Shown: piece by piece, positions 10,501 through 21,828 of the stretch
Position numbering within the stretch: the stretch's first letter is position 1
Layout: each line of letters begins with the position of its first letter
Assembly: GCA_000467715.1 (NCBI GenBank)
Contig: AJFK01000504.1
Span: 1 to 53,470, forward strand
DNA length: 53,470 nucleotides
Direction: 5' to 3'
Origin: Hysterium pulicare CBS 123377
Taxonomy: Eukaryota > Ascomycota > Dothideomycetes > Hysteriales > Hysteriaceae
Program-made: the position numbers and the translations under genes
Notes under the pieces: generated by a model
What the model was told of the DNA's origin: nothing
Database searches by the model: none
What the model saw: only the letters and a program-made list of their open reading frames with translations

Positions 10501-12164
10501 GTTGGCGGTCGGTCGTTTGGATGTTTCGGCAATGCGACAAAATGTTTACGAGCAGTTGTTTCGATGCAAAAGGCCCGCGAACCAAGTTTTGAGGACAGAG
10601 GGTGAGCGAGGGGAGGATGGTGTTGCTGACAGGATGTCAGGCCAGATAAATGGGATGGCCATGGGTGGCTGAAGATGCGTGGATTGGTGAGCTACCAGTC
10701 GGTTCCATCCATGCCGGAGGGTCAGCTCGCTGGAATCTGGCGGGCTGGGGGAGGGGATCCAGTGCAAAGTAAGCCTGCACCTGGTTTGTTTCCAGCGCTC
10801 TAGATTGGTCCAGATACCTAGGCAAAAGAGCTGTGCGACACGTCACGCACGTGGGCACCGAATTTGATTATTTCGTATGACATCAGCAAACATCCAGGGC
10901 ACAGCAAGGAGGCTTAGAATCCGCCCTATGTAAATACATCTTCGCCCACAAGACAATCTTCACGGCGAGTTTCATACGGCTCACTTTGTTGCCGCGCGAG
11001 CATCGTGGTGTCCAGGTGGATTGCCAGTTCTAGCTAGTAGGTATTTTGTCTTGGTGAGGCCAGCTATTTTTGGGCTGATTTTAGTCAGCGCCAACCCCCG
11101 GCGCCCAGTTTCTCCGCAAATCTTCAGCTGATGAGGTCGACATTTGTTCTTTATGAGGATTCGAATTACGGGCTCCATTTTACTAATAACACTTGCCAGA
11201 ATGTAGAGTGTCTTCTGCATTCTAAGAAGGGAGATCGGGCTATAGCAGAAGACTCTCAATTCGTATTACTCTCCGAGATCTTTATTTCGTTCCAAAAAGG
11301 TAACATGATAACATGATTATCGACGCTTTTGAGCAGCCCATTCATGCCAAAGCTTATGCGGAACCCTGGAAAGAATGGTCACGAGGAAAGCCATGAGATC
11401 TCATTACTACCTACGACTTGATAACGGCTAGTGCCGGTTGTTTTTTACGCCTCTTTTTGAGTAAGAAAACTCGACGGACCCTTAAGCCAAAGACCGGTTT
11501 TCATTCAGAAGTGGTTGATCTGGCAGACGCAGTAGATGCCTTCTAGAAGCCTTCCTGACCAAGCTGTCTCTCTACTTTACCCGCTGCAGTCATGAGTGCC
11601 TCGGGACGACCCGCGCATCCATTGCTCTAGGTATGAGGGGGGACGATGACCTCCAATTATCAGCCCGCTTATCAGCGCAAGTCTCTCGACAAGACTCCCA
11701 CTGTCGCTTCGGCTTGGTTTCTTCATCGAAAACACCCAAGAAGTGTCGTTAAGGCAAATTTGAACATAAGTATCTTGTAGCAAATATTCACTTCAACCCT
11801 AACAGGTTCTGGCCATGGCATCTTGGTAAGGCTCTGCCATATGAACTTCTCTGGATTATTTATAGGAAATTTTCTTGGATGCCTCGGTTTCATTCGTTGG
11901 ATAAAGACGTGCCCCTGAAATGCATCACCCCCTGCAAGTCGGACATACCCAAGTTGATGGTAATCTTGGCAAACAAAACAACCAGTCAGCGACTCCATAC
12001 AACCGCGTTTCATGTCGAGCCGTGAAAAATTAGAATCATGTCATGGCTTTCTGCATTATCTCCAGAGCTTCTATATGCAGTCTAGATAGTCAGAATGAAC
12101 TCCGAGGGTTATATGGGAACGAGAGGGTCCCCTTTCTTTTGCTTGTAACCAATTCGCAATCGAC
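10501..12164. other. 1.7-kb stretch without a convincing gene
   Basis: Contains the promoter of the DUF7053-like gene at its left end and that of the next membrane-protein gene at its right end. A minus-strand ATG frame at 11723-12013 (96 residues) followed by another at 11577-11783 could be a small spliced gene, but I find no confident intron joining them and no domain. No transposon features recognised. Confidence 0.45.
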
Positions 12165-14003
12165 ATGGCTATCAGCAGAACCTTTACGGGAGCGACGTTG
12201 AACGATCGATATAAGCATGTCCACTGGAAAGTTCCATCTTTGATGGTGGGATGCTTTCTGACTGGTATCGCTTTTGCTCTCGGGCATCATTTCTTTTATC
12301 TGAACTTGAATGGGAAGGCTGTCGGTGATAATAACTCCCAGCAATGGGTCACAAGGGTACGTAATCTCTTACTTTGCGCACGAGTACAGAAACTCAACCA
12401 TTCTACAGGGAGGCTCCGCGGCTGCCTTTATCGTCAAATTAGCATTTACCACAGCAACGGCTACAGCCTATGTGCAGTGGCTTTGGCTACGAATGAGGAG
12501 CAATCCTGTCAAAATCCGCCGACTTGATATCATGTTTGGCGTATTGGGAAATGCATGGGAATTTCTCGAACTCCAATTTTGGATGAGGCACCCGATATTA
12601 GCATTGACAGCTGGCATCACGTGGTATGTCAAACACCACTACAATCGTCTTCATTGCTGATGAATGTCAGGCTCCTTCCTTTATCTGCAGTCGTAACCCC
12701 AGGAACGATCTCTGTAGAACCATTTGCGGTCACTAGTCACCAACCACTGGAACTTCCCCAGCGGGATTACATCTCGGGCCAATATGGCTCCTACATGATT
12801 GATGGCAATACCACGCTTTACGGACAACCATATCTGAACACAGCGCCAGCATTCTTCCAAACCATGATAGATGGAGCTGTTTCCCAAATTGCGCGAGACG
12901 GTTCTAGCGCGAATATTTCCTATGCATTAGCATTCAACGGGCCAGCAATGTCTTGCTCCAGAGCGGACAATACCACCGAGCAAGCTGTCAACCGTGCATT
13001 TGACGAATATGCAAAATCAATCAGCGCTGATCTGTTGTTCGCATTCTTTGCTCCCCAAGAAGGCTTCGGCCCCAACATGAATGGCACTTTCTTCAACGGA
13101 ACGGGAGTGTTCTCCCAGCACACTGGTTTATGGTCATCGCTTGATGTCTTTTCGAAAGATGCTGCTAGGATATATCTACACACGGAGAACGGGCCTGGAA
13201 CCTTCGTGCTCGTTGATTGTAAATTCTTCAATGCGTCCTATGTGGTGGACTTCGACCTGCCAAACAACGGACAGCAGAGCATTGTTGCAAAGACAGAGTT
13301 TCTGAACTGGCTACCCGGTAAATCAGTAATCCCTGGCCTTCCCACCGAACCCGTTGTAAATGAAACCATAAACTATCAGCACGTTATGTCAGCCTTCGGC
13401 GAGAAGCTGAACGGCGTCGTCACCATACCTTGGAACACATCACAGCCGGAATTCGCCTCAATCCTAGCATTCGGCCTAAGTTCAATATTAGAAGCACGCG
13501 GTGATGATACATCTAATGGGCTAGCTGGAGGATTACAGGAACTGATGAACGGCATCGAATCGATGATGCAGAACTTCACAATCAGCGGCCGCTACGCCGG
13601 TATAACAACACAGAATCCTTTCTACGCCGATTTGCTTGTCAACATCACCATTCCAGCCAAATTCTCCTACTTCCAGAATCAGTACTCGTACGATCCCAAG
13701 GATCTATTCATTGCATACGGGCTCAGCATCCTAGGGTCGCTGGTTTGTATCATGCTTGGTGGGGTTGCGCTTACGAAGAATGGGAGTTCCCATTCGAACA
13801 ACTTCTCTACGATTGCGAGGATCACGAGGGACCTAGAGTTGGATCGCATTATTGCGGATGAGAGAGATCGTTCGGGGGCCGATCCATTGCCGAAGCATAT
13901 TGCAAGGGCGTTGTTGGAGTTTGGGGAAAAGAATAGGCCAGGTACCGGTAGTGAAACACCAGCCAATGAGAAAGAGGGATGGGTACATGCACCTAAAGTA
14001 TGA
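12165..14003 (+). CDS. Fungal multi-pass membrane protein with large glycosylated ectodomain, 579 residues
   Basis: Exons 12165-12356, 12409-12623 and 12671-14003 (introns of 52 and 47 nt) join to 579 residues. The N-terminal third has three hydrophobic segments, around VPSLMVGCFLTGIAFALGHH, the AAAFIVKLAFTTATATAYVQ region and ILALTAGITWLLPLSAVVTP. About 350 residues with many N-x-S/T sequons follow, then a last membrane segment (LFIAYGLSILGSLVCIMLGG) and a short cytosolic tail with an Arg/Asp-rich stretch. The layout matches a Pezizomycotina family often labelled 'formylmethionine deformylase-like' in databases; I see no deformylase motif, so I would not use that name. Likely a plasma- or vacuolar-membrane protein of unknown role. 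It is followed by a convergent dehydrogenase and, further on, a second unrelated ectodomain membrane protein. Confidence 0.82.
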
Positions 14004-14154
14004 CACTGATACCTTTGCATGCCATGTCGAGGTTTGTTAGAGTGTTGCAGTATCGTTGGTTCACTCTCTTGTTATAGGTTTTGCTTTTTATTGTACTCGA
14101 CGAATAGAGAAAAAGGCAATATCCACCGTACATTACTGTGAATATTCACTACAA

Positions 14155-15209
14155 TCAAATCTTGAGAGGCGTATCCTCCTGCTTGATGCGGCACCACTCT
14201 ATGCTCTTCTCCCAAAGCCTCTTCTGCACATTCTCATCATGACTATCCGGAGAACTATCAACCTCCTGATCGAGTTGGAAATGGCCCTTCTTCCCATCAA
14301 ACCTGCTACCAACAGCAAACTCAATAGCATCCACGCCGCATTCCTGCGCGTGGCGGAGACTTGGCTTGACGTATTTCAGGATTGGCTGAAGGAAGTTCGC
14401 GACTCCGCCAATAGCATATTGCCAAAGCTTAGGGATGTCGCCAGCAAAAGTCCTCGAGTCCAATATACCGCCGGGATCTACCGCTAAGACCGAAATGTTT
14501 TTCAACTGCGGTGTCTAGTGTTTGTCAATAACAAAGATATTCCGAGGTTGAGATGGAAAGAGCTACTTACGCTTTCAAGTCGTCGATTGAGCTCATACAT
14601 GGTCATCACCACTGCCAATTTCGAGATCGCATATCTCTGGAACCCCCTCCCGACCTGCGTTCCTGATTTATCTGGTTCTGGCTTGACCAGAAGCTCCAAG
14701 TCATCCGGCATAATTGGTGGAAAGACCTCCATCGCTCCACTCTTGCCTGGCCAATGCGATTCACTCGAGAACACGAGGATTCGGCCACCCGCCGGTTGGA
14801 AACTACCCAACAAAGGCAGCGTCAAAGCCAGATGAGCCAAGTGATTAACGCCCATGGAAAGCTCGTAGCCATCCTCCGTAAACTTGAGACCGCCGTTGAT
14901 GCTCCAAGCGTAGGCATTGCATATAACGGCCACTAAAGGTGGAAGTTTCTTTTCTGAAATTTCATAGCGGATCTCATCAGCGAAAGATTTTACTGCCGCT
15001 AGTGATGCTAAATCGAGTCTGCGGATCGAGGTGCTGGATTTGGGGTGGTTCGAGATTGTCTCTTGCAGTCTTTTTGTGTTTGGGTCTTCTTCGGAAGTAT
15101 TCCTGACGGTGAGAACGGCTGTGTAGTTGGGGTAGTTAGATAAGAGGTAGCGGACTGCCGGTATAGCCAGGGAGCCATTTGCTCCAGTGATCAGGACGGT
15201 GCCCTCCAT
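14155..15209 (-). CDS. Short-chain dehydrogenase/reductase, 332 residues
   Basis: NAD(P)-dependent oxidoreductase with a Rossmann fold. Residues 1-20 begin MEGTVLITGANGSLAIPAVR, with the nucleotide-binding TGxxGxx pattern (the third glycine is Ala). VLTVRNTSEED follows the second strand. The catalytic region shows VFSSES and RYAISKLAVV, giving Ser and the YxxxK pair, and ISVLAVDPGG is the usual C-terminal strand. Two exons: 15209-14571 and 14514-14155. The acceptor has two in-frame choices nine bases apart (TAG, adding Thr-Pro-Gln, or CAG); I chose TAG. An in-frame extension upstream of 15209 lacks conservation, so the ATG directly before the Rossmann strand is preferred. Resembles WW-domain-oxidoreductase/ketosteroid-reductase-like fungal SDRs; substrate unknown. 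Convergent with the 579-residue membrane protein, 151 bases apart. Confidence 0.88.
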
Positions 15210-15996
15210 TGCCGAAATGATTGAGGAACTAAAAGTCACCGCTGCAACCTTCGGAGGGTACTTATTTAGATAGCTGCTTACGAGGCGAAGGATTCCTGCG
15301 GCGCAGTTGCAATTAATTAAGGCGAGCTGCCTAAGCGTCGCTATCTGGGAAAAAGGTACAGGGTTAAACCCCGTGACGATTTGACGGTTGGTAAGCGAGC
15401 GCTCAAGCTGTAACCCACAAGTAATGGACAACGAAAATACCATTGAAGTATTGCTCGCTGGGAGTAAAGATCAGACAAAGAGGGCAAAGAGATTCCGTGC
15501 GTGAGAGGAACAGCACCTTTCCTGGTTAGGAATAGATCTTGTCCCGCAAAGGGTTGAGGGACGTGCACGTCCTTAACTAGACCATCATCTAAGCGCGTTT
15601 CCATCCGTTCAAGGTCACGATATTCCTATTTAAGTTCTGTCTAGATGGGCTTCATGTAGCCATCTTACTACAACGCCTTCCGCGGAGTTCATATCATCTA
15701 TCTATACGGACAAAAAGCAACCATGCAGGCTTGAAGAAGAGTTTGGTAAAGCTCAACCACGCGTAAGCGGTGATTATATTTAAAGCTCGCAATCAGCCTT
15801 GCCGGTACATACACATAGCTATCTAATGCGATGGCCATGAAAGGAATGCGACGCGAAAGGGTCGAACTGATCTTGTAATACGGCATCAGAAAAACGAACG
15901 GCCGGAATACAAGCAAAATGATCGCCTTTTCATCTTCGCACAATTCTACTTGAACCATCGCTAACGGTCGCACCAATGAGACTGATGCTGTTCGGT
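15210..15996. other. Intergenic with one arm of an inverted repeat
   Basis: Holds the SDR promoter and the 3' flank of the next membrane-protein gene. The only structure I see is the repeat arm at 15732-15786, listed separately. Confidence 0.5.
15732..15786 (-). repeat. Left arm of an inverted repeat pair (50 nt identical)
   Basis: The reverse complement here is identical over 50 nt to the plus-strand sequence at about 19286-19335, extending to about 55 nt with one mismatch (core CGCTTACGCGTGGTTGAGCT). The arms face each other, 3.5 kb apart, on either side of the gene at 15997-18278. Similarity stops sharply at both ends. I see no clear target-site duplication outside the arms and no transposase between them. 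Confidence 0.85.
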
Positions 15997-18278
15997 TCAA
16001 AATGGCGCCGTGCGACGGTAAAGCTGACGCCGAGATTCCATGTCATCGTTCGCTGATGAAAGCCGAGGTTGGCTAACCCTTCCCAAGTCTTCGAATAGGT
16101 ATACTTCCGGTTTCGTGTTGTTATCATCACTGACCGTAACGTTTTCGGTGAGCTGAGCAGATTGTGCCTTCAGCGTGGGATGTTCCCAGTCAGAGATGTT
16201 CAGACTGGCAAGTTCGTCTTTGCCATGGCACGTAGGCACGTCCGATGTGCATCCAGTCCAGGTGCCAAGTCCCACTTCTTCATGGGCCAAACGTTGAAGT
16301 TGGAGTGTTCCGGTAGTGTACCATTCGAGCCGCGAATATTGCTCGAAGCCGTAGCGCTTCTGGATAAAGCTTGCGAAAGGCTCAAGCGAGAACGAAATGC
16401 CGGCTATCAAACCGCCGAGTCCAAATGTGAAAGCCAAGCCAAAGACGCTAAAGTTTGCGTGAGCGGCCGAGATAAATTTCTGTTAATATTAGCTTTGGAG
16501 CATAGTGCAGTCAATGATACTGACTTGGTTATTACAGATGTACCTCTCCTGGTCGTTTGCTGGAGGAGCCCAAAACTGCTTCATGCTCAGGTCATTTGGC
16601 CCTGTAGCAGCGTCAATGACACTGCCTTGTATTGAAGCCAGCGTTGCGGCATGCAAATGTTCAATATCTGATTGCCATTGGTTGGTCGGGAGCGGTCCCT
16701 GCACACCGGAAACTAGACTGTATCTCGAGGTTAAGGATGCGGCTCCTAGTGTTTGGACGAAAGCATCAAGCTCATTACCGGTTAAGGCTGACATGATTGA
16801 CCATGTAGTCATGTTGAGCTGCTTTTCGCTTTGCGGTAGACTTTTGAGAAGATAATCTAGTTCCTGCTTGCCACCAAGCCGTGAACAATGCAAAGGTTTG
16901 CCGCTCGAGTCTGGATAACAGAGCTGATACTGTTTGGCGCAACCCAGGACAGAAGCGGCTTCATCTGCGAAATATCCTCCGAGGGTGAGGTTACCCCATC
17001 CTGTGAAATTAAGACGAAAGCCCGGGATAGTTTGATGCGCGGAGTACCAAGGATCGTCTATTTCCACGGGACTCACGACCTGATTGCTTGAGAGAAACAA
17101 CAACGTAACATCGGCATCTTTTCTAAGAATTGCGTCAATTGGTATGAAAGCATGATTGTGTGCAATGGATTCGTTGATAACGTTAGCGTAGGTGTAGCTG
17201 CGCTAGATCAGCTCGTATCACACAGTTTAGACAACGTTCGGGCTCACCCTAGGGTGTAGTCTTGGAATGCTGTTGTCGACCGGTTCCTACCAAAGACATA
17301 TTCATCGGCGGAGCTTATGGGGTATTTGTATGTGACGTTTCCTCCTGCTTCCGTTGTCGCGGCAAATGGGCCATACGAGTATTGCATATACGATCTCTCG
17401 AAACCTGATACCGAAAAATTGATGGAACTCTTATAGCCCTCTATGACTAAGGGTGCACAATGTGTCGTCCGCCTATACAAGAAACGTTCTTCCGGTCGAG
17501 TGTTGATGCCGAAGTCAGAGTGGCTGTTCAAGTAACCGGTGTCCAACAAGACATTTTCGTCGGTGAGACGACAAATGTCTTCTCGAAACGGACAACTAGC
17601 GCTCCTATTGGATGTGAACGGCAGGTGATTCTTCACAAAGGTATTACAATCCTGGGCACTTGAGTTGCTCGAATAGCATTTCAACGCGTAGTTTGAGAAC
17701 GAGATCAGTCGCTGGGCGAGGAACGGGATCAGCGTCGTGAAGAAGGCGGGGCTTGTTTCCACTTCAGGGTTTTTGTCTTGACCAGCAATGTGATGGCCCA
17801 GAATGTTGACTCCGCAGGAACCCCCTCGTATAAGAACTTCTTGACCCGTCATAGAAGCGATCCTGGAAGACAAAAGCCCAGCAGCCACGAAAGAAACTAC
17901 CATTAGAGCTGTTACAAAAGCAATTGGTGTGATTCGTCGATAGGGTTGATGGCCTTTTTTGCGCCATGCTACCAGAAGGCGTATCCAGTTGATCAAGCCA
18001 ACAGTAGCATTATCCGAATTTTTAAGCACAGCTTGTCGTTGGTGATACAAGCCATCCTGCGAACTTGATGAGGAATATGCATGGTGGAAACCGAAACAAG
18101 CTATTCTCCAAAGTCTCGAGCCGACAAATGTAATAAAGACTGCAATGAACGCTATGAGAAGAGCCCCATTCCGCTGGGTTAGGGTCAAAGTCGATCCAAG
18201 AACCTGACCTTTCGACCAGTTGGTCCATACGCCCAGGTAGACTTTGGGTTGAGTGCTGACTCCCAAACTTGAGGACAT
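15997..18278 (-). CDS. Unknown fungal membrane protein with Cys-rich glycosylated ectodomains, 728 residues
   Basis: Three exons, 18278-17248, 17197-16525 and 16479-15997, join in frame through introns of 50 and 45 nt. The N-terminal region has membrane segments at about residues 35-55 (ALLIAFIAVFITFVGSRLW) and 115-140 (ITPIAFVTALMVVSFVAAGL). A long extracytosolic region follows, with many sequons and paired cysteines (GGSCG; SCPFREDIC; RTTHCAPLV). The last exon holds a final membrane segment (FGLAFTFGLGGLIAGISF) and a polar tail. The combination of a DTGYLNSHSDFGIN-like motif with 'TTxCAPL' belongs to a widespread Pezizomycotina family with no assigned function, sometimes found near heterokaryon-incompatibility genes; that association is from memory. 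The gene sits between the two arms of an inverted repeat. Confidence 0.82.
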
Positions 18279-19878
18279 ATTTCGTTGTAGAATCCTGATA
18301 TGTTGGAGTAGCGATGATAAGATTTGGTCTCATTCGCAGTATGTGTTGAATGGAAGACAGGTGAAGCTGCACAATATATAGTAGGAGCGAGCTACCCTCC
18401 TGGTAACGCCTCTCCTTGACCATGCTTGACGAGTAGACCTGACTGTTATCAGCAGTGTTTTATTGGTTCATCCAAACCATTCTTTTTTCTTGTGTACCAC
18501 ATAATATATGCATGTCAGATGGTGGACGTGCAACAACTGCAAGGCTGACTCTGTATTCCCTACAGCAGGCACCAGAGAACAGCTTTCCAACGTGTTCATC
18601 AGGCTAACACTGCTTTAGTTACCAACATACAGCAACCCCTTGCAGGGTTGACCAATATTCCTACATGTCCAAGCCATTTCGATGAACCTTTACAGTTACC
18701 CTTGGGGCATGGCTCAGGTAACAGTTATCGGACGGTCGATGGATACACCTGAGATAGGGGTAGTAAGTAGTACAAGTTACACTGTGCCAGGTAATCGGAA
18801 CAACCCAAGTAACACTCAACTACGGGAAGTATGCGAACGGGCTTACCCAGGCGTGTGAGATGGCTGTGCAACTACTTACAATATGCGGTATGACAATTGC
18901 GCAGATTAGCAAACGGACATTATCGGTGCGAGGATCCTAAAGTAGATACCGTGGGCTACTCATAGTCTCAGATTCCTCATCTATTCAATGCCGCCTGGTC
19001 GTCCGATACTGAAGACCTTGCAAAAACTGGTCAAGCGCTGGGGACTACGCAACACAGCGCAGCAATTACATCCCTGGCTCGGTTTCAATATGGGGAACGC
19101 ATACCACAACCTTTCCAGCCCCAAAGTACGGCCCCATCATCATGCACAAAGTTAGGAGCCTGCGATATTGCAGCAGCCATTCAAGCCTGCTACTAGCAAG
19201 ATGTGAATTACAAAACACACGGCCCAGTCTCCAGATCCAGCACGTCCTTCTCGCTCTCGTTCTACTACAGCTAACCGAGAGCTATAAATATAATCACCGC
19301 TTACGCGTGGTTGAGCTTTACCAAACTCTTCTTCTAATACAGCTGTTGGCCCTACCGGTCGTCCTCGATTAGACGCCCTCGCATGACCTCGCAGTAGGCA
19401 TTGTTCGCCCCGATCTCGGGGGACCTCTACGACTAGCAATTCCTCAATCCCCGGCATCCACTCAACAGGTAATTTGAGCCTAACATCTCTTTCGAGTGCA
19501 ATAGTATCACAGAATGGTCCCACAACTCAGTCACGGGAGTTCAAGTAGGGTCATCTATCGGAATCTCTATTATATAGCTTTATTATAACTTTTTTCAAAG
19601 TCATATTCCAGTCAACATCAAGGGCGGAATCAATAGCGATGTGACCAGGGCACAGAAGCACCAATTCGTTTTTTAAGCTCCAGTCAGTCGTGTCTTCGTC
19701 AACATGCATGGAGCAATTTTTAATCAATGACTAACCACTGGCTACAAGCAGGATCGCGACTGCTTCGATTTCGTCCAGTGGCAGGTCCATGCATGGTCAC
19801 TATGGCATCTCCTTCAACCGATCGGGGCCTTATTTCCATCAAGGAAGACAACACAGGCTATCGATTAGAGAGTATCAT
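18279..19878. other. 1.6-kb gene-poor stretch with the other repeat arm
   Basis: No convincing gene. A short ATG frame starts at 18988 (MPPGRPILKTLQKLVKRWG...) and ends within about 60 codons. A minus-strand frame covers 19152-19523 but has no ATG. Neither has a recognisable domain; both could be scraps of a mobile element. The repeat arm at 19281-19335 lies here. Confidence 0.45.
19281..19335 (+). repeat. Right arm of the inverted repeat pair
   Basis: Identical over 50 nt to the reverse complement of 15732-15781, beginning TAAATATAATCACCGCTTAC and ending in ACTCTTCTTC; one mismatch in the next few bases inward. The outer ends of the two arms are GAAGAAGAG and its complement; the inner ends are AT-rich. 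Confidence 0.85.
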
Positions 19879-21406
19879 TCAATCGAAGACAATATAATCG
19901 TCAACTTCAGGCGCATCCTCGCCGTCTGAGGATATATTTCGGATCTGAAGCATCTTGCAGAACTCTTCCGTCTGGGAGTTTGGAAACTCGCAAGGCTGTT
20001 CGTTGGCCTTGACCTTATCGGTTGGGTCGTATATCGGGGCATGTTTCTCGAAGTTTTCGGGAATCTTAAGAAGACCTTTCTGGGTAATATTGGTCTGAAT
20101 CCAGGGGAGATTCTGCAAAATTGTATTCGTATAGGCAGCGTCAGATTTTCCCAGCGCTATACCAAGGGATGCGTCCCCAGCTACCGGGTCATCACCAGAG
20201 GAACGGATGATAGAGAGCCATTCCTCATCGTAGTGAAGGGTAAATTTGCCCTCGGGCGTCTTCTGCATATAAGGTTTCGTGGAGGCATCTCCAACGTTAC
20301 TGGACGAGTTGACTTCAAGGAGTTCAAGAAATTCGCGGTCTGGACCAGGCTTATCAAGCGCAAGGAAATGTGTAACAGTATTCGTAATATCCGGAGGTGA
20401 AGGCTTGAGGGCGCTTTTTTTCTTCCTGGACGCAGCTCTGAACATGGATTTTGGCAATTGAGCCCGTAGCTCGTCGGAGATCGCCAAATCTTTGAGTATA
20501 TCTTCAACCATATTGCCTTTGTGTTCCACAACTGCGGGGTACTTGACGTGCATATGACCTGAGAACCAATATCTAGGTCGCAGACGGTTCATTACCTGTT
20601 CGGCAGGGGCACTGCCGAGATTATCGGCCTTAGCGCTTTCAAAGAAGCCGGGCCGGTCGGTGAAGAGCTTTTTGTAGTCTCCGAACCACTCCACGCGCCG
20701 AGGCCAGTCGTGGCTGATGCCGATATCAACCGGAAAGCGAACTTGGAGCAGCTTAGAGATATCGCATTCCCGAACATGGAAAATAGAGCGGATCTCATTT
20801 CTGTCATATGGAAGACGCTCATGATGCGGCTTGTGATAATCCGCACCTTTGAAGATGCCAGAGAGACCAGCAATGCGGAAGGGTCCATAACGCAGGACGT
20901 TCACGGCTCCCAGATAATATATGTTTGGCGCCAACCAACCACCATAGTGCAGCTCAGAGAAATAGTTTGAAGCTTCATGATTGCCTCCGATCACGAGCGT
21001 TAGCACCGGGGCCTTTTCTTCCCCGCTGTAATACCGGTGGAAGTTGCCGATGCTTCGATATTTCCAGGGGACGGACATGCAATTCAAATCGCGTTCGTTG
21101 CGAATAGCCTAAGAACATGTTAATGACAAGTGGAGGCTGAACAGAGGTCGGGGAAGTATTTTCCTGAAAGTCTCCACAGATGATGAGAAAATCAAGTTCT
21201 GCCACAGCCCAACCTTGGGATTCGCATGCCTTCTGGAGCGAATTGTAGATATTGTCCAAGGAACCATGGCACTTGCGAGGATTAGCATGGGACGTTGTCA
21301 AATCTGTTGAGGTTTACAAGCTACTCACGCAGCCCTCCACAGCAATCTTCAAAGGAGGTATTGAGAGCTCGGATCCCCCTGTCTCTAGTATAGTGAAGTT
21401 AGACAT
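19879..21406 (-). CDS. DBR1: Lariat debranching enzyme Dbr1, 471 residues
   Basis: Cleaves the 2'-5' branch of excised intron lariats in the nucleus; metal-dependent phosphodiesterase of the calcineurin fold. Exon 1 (21406-21329) encodes MSNFTILETGGSELSIPPLK and ends AVEGC; exon 2 (21271-21164) opens CHGSLDNIYNSL, together forming the metal-binding CCHG motif, and ends IICGDFQ. Exon 3 (21108-19879) begins AIRNERDLNCMSVPWKYR and carries TLVIGGNHEASN, YGGWLAPNIYYLG, GLSGIFKGADY, ISHDWPRRVEWFG and WFSGHMHVKYPA, all family hallmarks. The 55-nt intron at 21109-21163 must be removed at the usual position but starts GA, not GT. The C-terminal third is variable, with an acidic end. Divergent from the OYE-type reductase, 422 bases apart. 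Identity is certain; whether this allele is spliced normally is open. Confidence 0.93.
21109..21163 (-). other. Apparent non-canonical GA-AG intron in DBR1
   Basis: Family alignment demands that GDFQ be followed directly by AIRNERDL. The intervening 55 nt start GAAAAT and end TTCTTAG, with an ATTAAC branch-like site. Length, branch site and acceptor are ordinary; only the donor is wrong. The alternative GT donor inside leaves a 34-nt intron and inserts seven residues beside the metal-binding motif. Confidence 0.6.
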
Positions 21407-21828
21407 GACCGTGGTCACAAGCGGATGAAACAATGCAGGAATCTACCTAGGTAGGATGACCTTCTTTAGTATGTTCATCCTAAAAGATAGGATTCCTATG
21501 TCATAACATCCTATTTAATGCGATGTTAGGCTGCCGTAGGCGGCAATGGCAACCTTTTTATAGAGCAGCATGAAAGCTATACCTAAACCGGCTGGCGGTC
21601 TGGGGTCCTCGCTAGCAGAGAGGTAATTCACAATGGCAGAATTAGCCGATGACGCCTTCCGAGGCTTACTAATTGATGGGTAAGCATAGAATCACTCAAT
21701 CACTCAATCACTCAATCCTCCTCGTTTCGCTCCAGCGTTCGTTCTTGCACCGTGCCATACGTTTGAAGATACCTCTCTCTTCATATTCACCTCAAAAGAC
21801 CGGAAGCAAGGCCCACAAAACACTCACA
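21407..21828. promoter_or_regulatory. Divergent promoter region of DBR1 and the OYE-type reductase, with small palindromes
   Basis: 422 bases between two divergent starts. It contains several short inverted repeats: TAGGATGA/TCATCCTA at 21452-21482, the perfect palindrome ATAGGATTCCTAT at 21487-21499, and TGCCG/CGGCA at 21532-21545. Nearer the reductase is three copies of ATCACTCA at 21691-21714. No transcription-factor site identified with confidence. Confidence 0.45.
21691..21714 (+). repeat. (ATCACTCA)3 microsatellite in the 5' region of the OYE-type gene
   Basis: Three perfect head-to-tail octamers about 115 bases upstream of the start codon, probably in the 5' UTR or core promoter. Confidence 0.9.

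Noticed and set aside
14932-15443. 78-residue N-terminal extension of the SDR
   Set aside because: The Rossmann strand directly follows the ATG at 15209, and the extension has no targeting or family features.
19152-19523. 123-codon minus-strand open frame overlapping the right repeat arm
   Set aside because: It has no ATG start and no recognisable domain, and the repeat arm would be inside the frame; treated as chance or remnant.
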